Under the pieces are notes generated by a model that saw only the letters and a program-made list of their open reading frames with translations, ran no database searches and had not been told where the DNA came from. A stretch of 64,000 nt of DNA from Pseudanabaena sp. BC1403. GTDB taxonomy: Bacteria; Cyanobacteriota; Cyanobacteriia; Pseudanabaenales; Pseudanabaenaceae. This document shows positions 37,714 through 45,691 of this stretch, piece by piece. The position numbers were made by a program, and so were the translations under genes. Where the stretch lies: the NCBI RefSeq assembly GCF_002914585.1, contig NZ_PDDM01000028.1, positions 1-64,000 on the forward strand. Direction: 5' to 3'. Within the stretch, counting starts at the first letter, position 1; every line of letters begins with the position of its first letter.

Positions 37714-39101
37714 ATCCTGATGAAATTACAGATGAACTTAATGTACAGATTCAGTATCGCTTGATGGAGAAACTCTCAGAATCAGAGCTACGTTATCGTG
37801 AGTTAGTTGAAAGCTTAAGAGAGATTATTTTTAAGTGTGATCCATCAGGGTGTTTCACCTTCCTCAACGGAGCTTGGACGAAGACCTTGGGGTATAGCAT
37901 TGCTGAATCTCTATCTCGACCACTTTTCAGCTTTCTTGCTCCAGACGATCTTGTCCAAGGACAGCAATTGCTAGAGCAATTTCAAAAGCAGCAGGCAGTG
38001 ATTTGTCAGGAACTGCGATTTCAACATCAGACGGGGGAAATTGTTTGGCTTGAATTGTCAGCTTATTTTAGTAATCAGAATGAGCTTGGGGGCTCTTTAA
38101 TCAATATCACTGACCGTAGGCAGGCAGAAACTACTTTAAACGAAATCAAAGAAGCTCTAGAAACACGGGTGGCACAGCGGACAGCAGAACTCAACCAAGC
38201 TTTGCAAGATTTACATCGGACGCAGACCCAAATGGTGCAGACTGAAAAAATGTCTAGCTTGGGGCAGTTGGTGGCTGGTGTTGCTCATGAAATCAATAAC
38301 CCAGTCAACTTCATTCACGGCAATCTGGCCTACGCAAATCAATACATCGCTACTTTGCTCAAGGCGATCGCTTTGTACCAGCAGCATAGTATTGGGCTTA
38401 ATGATTCAGTACTCGCAGAGTTAGAAACATTAGATTTAGATTTTTTGGCGGAGGATCTAACCAAATTATTAGCATCCATGAAGGTTGGTTCAGATCGTAT
38501 TCGCCAAATTGTTTTGTCACTGCGTAATTTTTCTCGATTGGATGAAGCTGAATTTAAAGCAGTCGATATCCATGAAGGTATTGACAGCACATTAATGATT
38601 TTGCAGCATCGCATCAAAGATCAAAATAATAATTCGGGAATCCAAGTGGTTAAGCATTATGGCAAGCTACCGATGGTAGAGTGTTACGCTGGACAACTGA
38701 ATCAGGTATTTATGAATTTGTTGACCAATGCGATCGATGCCCTCGAAGAGATACCCTACCCGAAAAAAAATCATGAAGGTAATCTTCAATCGGCGGATTG
38801 GCGACCAACTATCGCCATTGGTACTGAATTAAAGCCTAGTGACGAGTTCCTTGACGTTGATTCGGTTGAGATTCGGATTAAGGACAATGGTATGGGTATG
38901 CCTCAAGATGTAATAAATCGTATCTTTGAGCCGTTTTTTACCACAAAACCTATTGGGAAAGGGACAGGTATGGGATTGTCGATCAGTTACCAAGTTGTGT
39001 CTGAACGCCACGGGGGGATTTTACAGTGCATATCACAGCAGGGGAATGGCACTGAATTTTTAATTCGGATTCCGATGATTCAGGAAGAAATTCCGACATA
39101 G
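37710..39101 (+). CDS. PAS-domain sensor histidine kinase
   Basis: This is a cytoplasmic 463-residue kinase without membrane helices. It carries one PAS domain (about 25-135; IFKCDPSGCFTFLNGAW to SLINITDRR), a coiled coil (about 138-180), a dimerisation/phosphoacceptor helix with His193 in GVAHEINNPVNFIHGNL, and an ATPase domain with N box NQVFMNLLTNAIDAL, G1 DNGMGMP, F box FEPFFTT and G2 GTGMGLSI. No response regulator lies nearby, so its partner is encoded elsewhere. It is the second gene of an overlapping pair with the cysteine hydrolase. Confidence 0.92.
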   Translation: MNPDEITDELNVQIQYRLMEKLSESELRYRELVESLREIIFKCDPSGCFTFLNGAWTKTLGYSIAESLSRPLFSFLAPDDLVQGQQLLEQFQKQQAVICQELRFQHQTGEIVWLELSAYFSNQNELGGSLINITDRRQAETTLNEIKEALETRVAQRTAELNQALQDLHRTQTQMVQTEKMSSLGQLVAGVAHEINNPVNFIHGNLAYANQYIATLLKAIALYQQHSIGLNDSVLAELETLDLDFLAEDLTKLLASMKVGSDRIRQIVLSLRNFSRLDEAEFKAVDIHEGIDSTLMILQHRIKDQNNNSGIQVVKHYGKLPMVECYAGQLNQVFMNLLTNAIDALEEIPYPKKNHEGNLQSADWRPTIAIGTELKPSDEFLDVDSVEIRIKDNGMGMPQDVINRIFEPFFTTKPIGKGTGMGLSISYQVVSERHGGILQCISQQGNGTEFLIRIPMIQEEIPT

Positions 39102-39130
39102 TTCTATACCAAAAAAAAATATATAAACTA

Positions 39131-39250
39131 ATTAGGGACTTGTGGCTTAATAAAGTACCAAATATAAAACCAGAATCGGTGGGGTGGCGAAGCCACCCCA
39201 CCGATTCTGGAAAATCTGGATTGGTATTTTATTTTCTCGCAAGTCCCTTA
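39131..39250. repeat. Hairpin element, family F (TAGGGACTTG / TACCAA ends)
   Basis: The two halves are inverted repeats over about 58 bp. The outer ends are TTAGGGACTTG and its near complement CAAGTCCCTTA. Next come internal TACCAA (39156-39161) and TTGGTA (39221-39226). Then there is a perfect core CCAGAATCGGTGGGGTGGC with its complement around GAA. It lies between the convergent kinase and hydroxylase genes and may double as a terminator. The TACCAA/TTGGTA ends recur in the element that interrupts the gene at 51106. Confidence 0.7.
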
Positions 39251-39268
39251 GCTTGATCTACACATTAC

Positions 39269-39835
39269 TTAGTATATTTTGCCAATAGGCTCACATGACT
39301 CATAAATAACATCTGAACGCATCGCATACTTTATTCCTCGCCGCACGGGACAACCTTCATGACGTATTTTATGTTGGAAGATAGCGACCATGCCACGTTT
39401 AGGGATTATCGTTTGTTCAATTTGCTCTTGAAATCGTGTTTCCCCACCTTCAAAGTCATCATTGAAATATACGAGAACGGTATGCAAAGTAATTTGATTC
39501 ACTTTCGGACGATACCAATGATCCATATGTGGCTCAAAGCGCTGTCCCATGAGGTAGCGATACATTCTAAGCCGTTCATTGAGACCGACTAACTTAAGCG
39601 TATTAATTTGCTTTGGTAGATGAAGGTACAGACGACGAAATAATTCCTCAGCAATTTTGGTGTCGTCCTTAATAACGCGGTCTTGATCTCGATAGAGTGG
39701 ATTATTAGTAGCAACCGTGGGAGACGAACTTTCAATAAACTCTATAAAGCGATCGCATTCTTCCTTTGTATAAACATCATCTACTAACCAGAGTAAAGGT
39801 TCGTTCTCAAAGCGCATGGGGATTTGCAATGGCAT
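39269..39835 (-). CDS. Prolyl-4-hydroxylase-like 2-oxoglutarate/Fe(II) dioxygenase
   Basis: This 188-residue enzyme belongs to the P4H-alpha group of dioxygenases. Iron ligands are His103 and Asp105 (FEPHMDHW) and His159 (IRHEGCPV). Lys169 (GIKYAMRSD) is positioned to bind the 2-oxoglutarate carboxylate. LHTVLVYFNDDFEGGETRF is the typical central strand region. There is no signal peptide. The substrate could be a peptidyl proline or another residue and cannot be told from sequence. It is transcribed alone, divergent from miaA with only 23 bp between them. Confidence 0.85.
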   Translation of the reverse strand: MPLQIPMRFENEPLLWLVDDVYTKEECDRFIEFIESSSPTVATNNPLYRDQDRVIKDDTKIAEELFRRLYLHLPKQINTLKLVGLNERLRMYRYLMGQRFEPHMDHWYRPKVNQITLHTVLVYFNDDFEGGETRFQEQIEQTIIPKRGMVAIFQHKIRHEGCPVRRGIKYAMRSDVIYESCEPIGKIY

Positions 39836-39873
39836 ACAAGTCTACAGGTTAGATAATTTTGGCTGAAATACTA

Positions 39874-40773
39874 ATGAATTCTCTCGGTTTAATTGTAATT
39901 TTGGGAGCAACGGCGACTGGCAAGACTAGTCTGGCGATCGCCCTTGCGAAATATCTAAATGCACCAATTTTGAGTGCTGATTCGCGACAAGTTTATCGCC
40001 ATTTTGATATTGGTACGGCGAAACCGACGATGGAAGAACGTCAAGGTGTTCCCCATTACTTGATTGATATTATTGAGCCTGATCAAACTTTGACTCTTGC
40101 TGATTATCAAGACAAAACACAAACTTTAATTGCCAAGTTTCATGCTGAAGGAGTCACGCCTATTTTAGTCGGCGGCTCAGGTTTGTATATTAAGGCAATT
40201 ACAGCAGGGCTAAAAATTCCTAGAGTAGCTCCACAGCCTGAACTGCGATCGCAATTTGAGGAATTAGGACAAAATTATTGCTATCAGGTTCTCCAACAAG
40301 TCGATCCTATGGGGGCTACCAAAATTCATGCCAACGATCAAATCAGAACTTTGCGATCTCTAGAGGTTTTTTATGTAACGGGGCAACCCTTATCAGTACA
40401 ACAAGGCGAGCAGCCGCCTGATTATCCGATTGTACAAATCGGTTTGGATTGTGAGGATCTCGATGTTTATCGTAAGTTAGTTAGCGATCGCACCGAGCAA
40501 ATGTTAGAGAATGGCTGGCTTGATGAGATTCGTGATTTACAGAACCATTTTGGTGCAGATTTACCACTTTTAAAAACTTTGGGCTATGGCGAAATGTCAG
40601 ATTATTTAGCTGATAAAACAGATCTGGAAACTGCCAAGTTACTCACGGTTACTCATACCTGCCAATTTGCCAAGCGTCAGCGCACATGGTTTCGCGGTTC
40701 AGGTAATGGTGATTTACCAATACATTGGTTGCGATCGGGTAGTAGTTGGGAACAGGCGATCACACTCCTATAA
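39874..40773 (+). CDS. miaA: tRNA dimethylallyltransferase
   Basis: MiaA adds the isopentenyl group to A37 of tRNAs that read codons starting with U. The P-loop is GATATGKTS near the N terminus, followed by LSADSRQVYRHFDIGTAKP (catalytic Asp and substrate contacts), VGGSGLYIKAIT, and the C-terminal KTLGYGEM and CQFAKRQRTWFRG tRNA-recognition motifs. The open frame begins at a TTG (39859); the ATG at 39874 is preferred and gives 299 residues, the usual length. The stop codon lies within the stem of a terminator. Confidence 0.93.
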   Translation: MNSLGLIVILGATATGKTSLAIALAKYLNAPILSADSRQVYRHFDIGTAKPTMEERQGVPHYLIDIIEPDQTLTLADYQDKTQTLIAKFHAEGVTPILVGGSGLYIKAITAGLKIPRVAPQPELRSQFEELGQNYCYQVLQQVDPMGATKIHANDQIRTLRSLEVFYVTGQPLSVQQGEQPPDYPIVQIGLDCEDLDVYRKLVSDRTEQMLENGWLDEIRDLQNHFGADLPLLKTLGYGEMSDYLADKTDLETAKLLTVTHTCQFAKRQRTWFRGSGNGDLPIHWLRSGSSWEQAITLL

Positions 40774-40851
40774 AAAGCCTTGCTACGCAGGGCTTTTTAT
40801 AGTTATAGTCAAAATATAAGAGTCGGCGCTTTGCGCCGACTCTTATATTTT
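40768..40851 (+). terminator. Two tandem hairpins after miaA
   Basis: Hairpin 1 pairs 40768-40783 with 40787-40802 (CTATAAAAAGCC at the base, one mismatch) and includes the miaA stop codon. Hairpin 2 is a perfect 19-bp stem, 40811-40829 with 40833-40851 (AAAATATAAGAGTCGGCGC, loop TTT). It lies between the convergent miaA and pilC stops, so it can serve both. Confidence 0.75.
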
Positions 40852-40878
40852 GAGGATTTATGAATAGCAATGGATATA

Positions 40879-42087
40879 TTATTTGATCTTGTCCATAATC
40901 GAGAAGATTGGTAAGTACATACCGACAATAATCGAACCAACCATGCCACCCAATACAACGATCATTAATGGTTCCATCAAACTTGTCAGCGCTTTTACCG
41001 CTTCTTCAACTTCATTTTCATAAAAGTCAGCCACCTTCATGAGCATCTTATCAATTTCACCAGTTTCTTCCCCGATACTGACCATTTGCAAAGCCATGAC
41101 AGGAAATACTTCAGTTTTTTCCATAGCAGGAGCAATTTGACCACCTTCTCTTACCGCATTTCGTGCCGATTCGATCGCATTAGAAATCACCAGATTACCA
41201 GCTGTCTCACCAGTAATTTCGAGCGAAGCCAAAATTGGCACACCTGCACGCGAGAGTGAACCAAAAGTACGCGCAAATCGAGCCACCGCAGTCTTGACGA
41301 CAAGATCTCCAAACAAAGGCAACTTCAAGAAAACGCCATCAAGGTAGAGTTGTCCAGCAGGAGTTGAGTAGACGCGCTTATAGACAAATACAAGTGCAAA
41401 AGCTGTAGCTGGAAGAATAAATATCTTCTCACTCTTTAAAAAGTTGCTGATATTCACCAATATTTGGGTAAATGCTGGCAATTCACCACCTAAGCTCTTG
41501 AATACACCATCAAACACGGGAATGATGAAAATACACATCGCTAAGAAGATGATCACAGCGATCGATGAAACTACTATCGGGTAAGTCATCGCTGATTTGA
41601 TCTGGTTAGTCAAGCGGGCAGAATCTTCTAGTAATGTCGCTAGACGAGCTAAAACATCATCTAATACACCACCCGTTTCCCCTGCCTGAACCATTGCGCA
41701 ATACAACTTATCAAATACTTTTGGGTGTTTACGCAACGCATCGGAAAAGTTAGTACCTTGCTGAACATCGTCAAGAACTTCGGTGAGGGCGATTTTAAGT
41801 CTTGGATTAGCGCATTGATCACACATTACGCCTAAACCTCGCACCATCGATACACCAGCATTAACCAAGGTTGCCAATTGTCTTGAGAACAAAGCTAAAT
41901 CCTTGACAGTCACCTTTTTCATCGTGAAGGCTGCAAAGTCAAAACCGCCCTTTACCTCTTTAACATCTTGAACATAAAAGCCTTTTTGCTTCCAAGTATC
42001 ACGAGCTTCTTTAAGAGATACCGCAACCATGGTTTGCTGGACTGCCTTACCTTTGGAGTCTTTGAGATTAGCCTGAAACTTCGCCAT
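40879..42087 (-). CDS. pilC: Type IV pilus inner-membrane platform protein
   Basis: This 402-residue GspF/PilC protein forms the membrane platform on which the PilB and PilT motors act. Two homologous GspF domains are visible (about 65-190 and 270-395), each starting with a LALFSRQLATLVNAGVS- or TAVARFARTFGSLSRAGVP-type segment. There are three membrane helices (VVSSIAVIIFLAMCIFIIP, IFILPATAFALVFVY, and a C-terminal glycine-rich helix). AGAGGTG precedes the ATG. It is the last gene of pilB-pilT-pilC and is needed for twitching motility and DNA uptake. Confidence 0.95.
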   Translation of the reverse strand: MAKFQANLKDSKGKAVQQTMVAVSLKEARDTWKQKGFYVQDVKEVKGGFDFAAFTMKKVTVKDLALFSRQLATLVNAGVSMVRGLGVMCDQCANPRLKIALTEVLDDVQQGTNFSDALRKHPKVFDKLYCAMVQAGETGGVLDDVLARLATLLEDSARLTNQIKSAMTYPIVVSSIAVIIFLAMCIFIIPVFDGVFKSLGGELPAFTQILVNISNFLKSEKIFILPATAFALVFVYKRVYSTPAGQLYLDGVFLKLPLFGDLVVKTAVARFARTFGSLSRAGVPILASLEITGETAGNLVISNAIESARNAVREGGQIAPAMEKTEVFPVMALQMVSIGEETGEIDKMLMKVADFYENEVEEAVKALTSLMEPLMIVVLGGMVGSIIVGMYLPIFSIMDKIK

Positions 42088-42131
42088 TATTGCACCTCTT
42101 TAATAAGAATTATGGATAAAAAACTATCTTG

Positions 42132-43292
42132 CTAGCCACTAATTGATCGCGACTTGATCATGTCTGGCGATCGCAAATCTCCAGTTGCTTTTCTCTTCAT
42201 CACAGGAGCAGGGTTGGGACCAACCACGCGCAACAACTCTTCAGGGCGCGAAGTCTTAGACATCGCCGCTTCAAAGGTAATATCACCATCCATATATAAC
42301 TTTGCTAAAACCGACTCAAGGGTTTGCATCGATTCTTTACCACCCGTTTGGATAAAGCCATACATCTGTGCAGTTTTACCTTCACGAATCAGGTTGGAAA
42401 TCGCAGGTGTAACCACCATAATTTCCTGAGCCATTACTCGCCCAAATTGCCCAGGTTGAGGATTATGTCTTTGCACAAGGGTTTGGCTTAATACCGCGAC
42501 AAGAGAGTTAGAGAGTTGCACTCGAATTTGACCTTGCTGCTCTGGTGGAAATACATCTACCATGCGATCAACAGTCTGAGAAGCAGAACTCGTGTGCAAT
42601 GTCCCAAATACTAAGTGTCCTGTTTCGGCGGCAGATACTGCAAGCTGAATTGTTTCTAAATCTCGCATTTCACCTACGAGAATTACATCTGGATCTTCAC
42701 GCAGAGCCGCTTTTAACGCATTAGCAAATGTTTTGGTGTCTTCTCCAACTTGACGCTGGTGAATCACACTCTTTACAGACTCATAAACAAATTCAATCGG
42801 ATCTTCAACAGTGAGAATATGCTCAGCACGGGTTTTGTTGATCGTTTGAATCATTGCCGCCAACGTAGTGGTCTTTCCTGAACCCGTTGGGCCGGTAACT
42901 AGCACTAACCCACGAGGCTTTTCACTAAGTTCGCGCACAATTGGCGGTAAGTTTAGATCATCCATATCGGGGATTTTGGAAGAAAGCGCCCGTAGGCAAG
43001 CAGCATAGGTTCCCCGATCTTTGTAGACATTGACCCGAAATCTGGCTAGTCCCTTAACGCCATAGGAGCAGTCTAGCTCCCAGTTTTGTTCTAGCGCTTT
43101 GCGCTGATTGTTGTTGAGCATCGCAAAAATCAAGCGCTGACATTCCTCAGGAGTAAGCGGATCGCGATCGGTGCGGGTGAGGTGACCGTTGATACGAATA
43201 TAAGGGGGTAGCCCTGCGGAGATGTGAAGGTCAGAACCTTTACGTTCTACGACCTCTTCCATCAAGTCTTCAATGATGTAGTCCATTACCAT
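42132..43292 (-). CDS. pilT: Type IV pilus retraction ATPase
   Basis: PilT depolymerises the pilus. At 386 residues it shows the PAS-like N-terminal domain (GSDLHISAGLPPYIRING), Walker A GPTGSGKTT (134-142), the Asp box, Walker B DPDVILVGEMRD, the His box HLVFGTLHTSSASQT, and the PilT-specific AISNLIREGKTAQMYG (AIRNLRE-type box). The C-terminal 25 residues are basic and variable. AGGAG lies about 11 bases before the first ATG; a second ATG at codon 3 is possible. It lies 44 bp before pilC. Confidence 0.96.
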   Translation of the reverse strand: MVMDYIIEDLMEEVVERKGSDLHISAGLPPYIRINGHLTRTDRDPLTPEECQRLIFAMLNNNQRKALEQNWELDCSYGVKGLARFRVNVYKDRGTYAACLRALSSKIPDMDDLNLPPIVRELSEKPRGLVLVTGPTGSGKTTTLAAMIQTINKTRAEHILTVEDPIEFVYESVKSVIHQRQVGEDTKTFANALKAALREDPDVILVGEMRDLETIQLAVSAAETGHLVFGTLHTSSASQTVDRMVDVFPPEQQGQIRVQLSNSLVAVLSQTLVQRHNPQPGQFGRVMAQEIMVVTPAISNLIREGKTAQMYGFIQTGGKESMQTLESVLAKLYMDGDITFEAAMSKTSRPEELLRVVGPNPAPVMKRKATGDLRSPDMIKSRSISG

Positions 43293-43398
43293 AGCGGGCT
43301 ATTCTCCTGATCTAATCCTAGTAAATTCATGATTCCCTATGTAGCTGATAAAAACTACGTTTTGCACAAACTTTAAAAAATGCTCTAGTAAAGTTACC

Positions 43399-43437
43399 AG
43401 TATTTGAGCCTTGCACTTTGCACAAGGCTCAAATACT
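43399..43437 (-). promoter_or_regulatory. Intercistronic hairpin between pilB and pilT
   Basis: A perfect 15-bp stem (AGTATTTGAGCCTTG, 43399-43413 with 43423-43437) directly follows the pilB stop. With 148 bp between pilB and pilT it may attenuate transcription or stabilise the pilB message. Confidence 0.55.
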
Positions 43438-43440
43438 AAT

Positions 43441-45456
43441 CTAGAAAGTTCTAGCCGTTGTGCAATAAGGGCATTCAATTGTTTCGGGTGTGAGCATAGC
43501 ATCACAGTTGTCGCATTCCAGTCCTTTGCCTCGTCGGGCACGTTCTTCAGCTTCTCGCCCCTTGTCGGTATAGACGACTCGTAGAACTTCATCCAGTGTA
43601 GTTGCACCATTTCTGACAAGATCAAAGGCATACGCCATGAGGGTTTTCATACCTTCTTGGACGGCAATCTCTTTGATGACTTCAGTGGTTGCGCCTTTGT
43701 TGATGGCACTTTGCAAGCGTTCGGTCATTTTCATGATCTCGTACACACCTGCTCGACCTTTATAGCCAGAACCGCTACATTTTGGGCAGACTCGTTGGTT
43801 GGGAAGCATTGCTTCGCGGTTGACGACGTTAGAACGGTAGAAGGTTTTTTCTAAATCGCTACTAGGCAGTCCAAAGCGATCGAGTTCTTCTTGGCTAGGG
43901 TTATAGGGAATACGGCAGTTATCACAGACGCGGCGAAGTAGACGTTGAGCAAGTACACCAATAATCGCAGTACTTGCCATAAATGGTTCTACGCCCATTT
44001 CTTCGAGACGGGCAATACTGCTAGGTGCGTCGTTAGTGTGCAATGTGGTGAGAACTAAGTGACCTGTTAATGCAGCCTCGATCGCAGTTTTAGCAGTTTC
44101 AGCATCTCGTGTTTCTCCAACAAGGATTACGTCTGGATCTTGACGTAAGAAAGCTCGGAGAATACTGGCAAAGGTCATGCCCTTTTCCCGTAGCACTTGG
44201 CATTGGGTCAAACCAGGTAAGTTATATTCGACAGGATCTTCGGCTGTACTGATGTTGATACCAGGATCATTACATTCAGCAAGAGTCGAGTATAGGGTGG
44301 TGGTTTTGCCTGATCCTGTAGGCCCTGTAACCAAAATTAGTCCATAGGGGCGTTTGGCAAAGCTTTGCATCAGTTCTAAGCTTTCGGGATCGCTGATCAG
44401 TTTATTAAGCCCAAGTTGAGTGTTGGAGTTATCGAGAATTCGCAAAACTACTTTTTCACCGTTTTGGGTGGGGCAAGTATTCACGCGGAAATCTACACGC
44501 CGACCTTGGAAGTTGCGTTTCAGTTTTCCATCTTGAGGAACGCGCTTTTCAGCAATATTCAGGTTGGAAATAATCTTAAAGCGCGAGATTACAGCATTGA
44601 CAATGTTACGGGGTAAGCGCTTGCCTTCACTCAGGAAGAAGTATTCGCGCAGTACGCCATCTTTACGAAGACGGATGCAAAGGTCTTTTTCTTGTGGCTC
44701 AATGTGAATGTCCGAACATCCTTCTTTGAGAGCTTTAACGAGAATTTTATCGACGAGACTGATGATCGGAGCGGAATTTTCGCCGCCCACCATCAGTTCA
44801 TCGCCTTCATCTGCTCCAGTTATATCTTCGCCAAAGACATCATCTTTAACTTGGAGATCTTCATCACTGATTGCGCCTTCAGCTTTGGCGCTTTTGTTGA
44901 CTTGAAATTGGACAATATTGTCAAAGGTGCGATGAAAATCTTCGCGAGAAATAACGCGCCTGACAATTGTGATGTTTTTGAGCAGGCGAGCGATCTCATT
45001 TTGTACCTTGTAGCTATCGGGGGAAACTAAGGCGAGCGTAATGCTGTTTTCGGTCTTAACTAGAGGTAGAATCTCGCAGTCTCGACAACTGGAAATTGGG
45101 ATGATGTTGGAGTCGAGTAAGGCGCTGAGGGTGGAAATATCAAACTTGTCAATTTCAACATCGGGATCAATTGGCTCGATACCATAAAGAACACGCAGTT
45201 CAAAAAGTTGTTGGCGTTTGTAATAGCGGGTAATGTCGGGAGCGAGTTGCTGCCCCAGAATTTGCTCTAGGACACTAATAAATGGAACATTTTGTTCTTG
45301 GCTATCCTTGACAGCGCGGTCGAACTGGTCTGTGGTGGCGTGTCCTGCTTGAATCAGTCTGCTCTCGAAGGGAGTGCGACCTCCCCGTTTGGCAAGAGCT
45401 TTGGTTCTATTTTTTAAGCCTGAGGCGGTGGTTGGCGCTTGATCTGATGTATTCAT
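43441..45456 (-). CDS. pilB: Type IV pilus assembly ATPase
   Basis: PilB drives pilus extension. The 671-residue protein has an N-terminal MshEN-like region (about 30-190), a linker (about 190-230), the N2 domain (GCSDIHIEP), Walker A GPTGSGKT (378-385), Walker B VILVGE (444-449), the His box HLVLTTLHTNDAPSS, and the tetracysteine zinc site Cys511, Cys514, Cys557 and Cys560. After the usual end there is a second zinc-ribbon-like tail with Cys648, Cys651, Cys662 and Cys665 (CDNC and CPYC), which is an extra to the classical PilB. It is the first gene of the pil operon. Confidence 0.95.
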   Translation of the reverse strand: MNTSDQAPTTASGLKNRTKALAKRGGRTPFESRLIQAGHATTDQFDRAVKDSQEQNVPFISVLEQILGQQLAPDITRYYKRQQLFELRVLYGIEPIDPDVEIDKFDISTLSALLDSNIIPISSCRDCEILPLVKTENSITLALVSPDSYKVQNEIARLLKNITIVRRVISREDFHRTFDNIVQFQVNKSAKAEGAISDEDLQVKDDVFGEDITGADEGDELMVGGENSAPIISLVDKILVKALKEGCSDIHIEPQEKDLCIRLRKDGVLREYFFLSEGKRLPRNIVNAVISRFKIISNLNIAEKRVPQDGKLKRNFQGRRVDFRVNTCPTQNGEKVVLRILDNSNTQLGLNKLISDPESLELMQSFAKRPYGLILVTGPTGSGKTTTLYSTLAECNDPGINISTAEDPVEYNLPGLTQCQVLREKGMTFASILRAFLRQDPDVILVGETRDAETAKTAIEAALTGHLVLTTLHTNDAPSSIARLEEMGVEPFMASTAIIGVLAQRLLRRVCDNCRIPYNPSQEELDRFGLPSSDLEKTFYRSNVVNREAMLPNQRVCPKCSGSGYKGRAGVYEIMKMTERLQSAINKGATTEVIKEIAVQEGMKTLMAYAFDLVRNGATTLDEVLRVVYTDKGREAEERARRGKGLECDNCDAMLTPETIECPYCTTARTF

Positions 45457-45691
45457 AGCCCAAGAGTTCCTAAGATTTCATTACCCGAGTGAGATTAGAT
45501 CTTTACGATCGCAAAGCAATATTCTAAGAGCGATCGCAAAACAATATAAGGCGATCATAGCTGTTTACATAACTATATTGGGCAAAAATAGCACAAGTGT
45601 TTCATAGTTTTACAAAATTAAGCTAAAGATTTGTGCAGTACAAAAAAATAAAAATGGGATATAGCGCGTTGCACCACATCTCATTCTTTTG

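Noticed and set aside
43299..43631. Open frame downstream of pilB as a separate small gene
   Set aside because: It overlaps the pilB C terminus in another frame, its translation lacks any domain, and the pilB frame fully explains the sequence to 43441.
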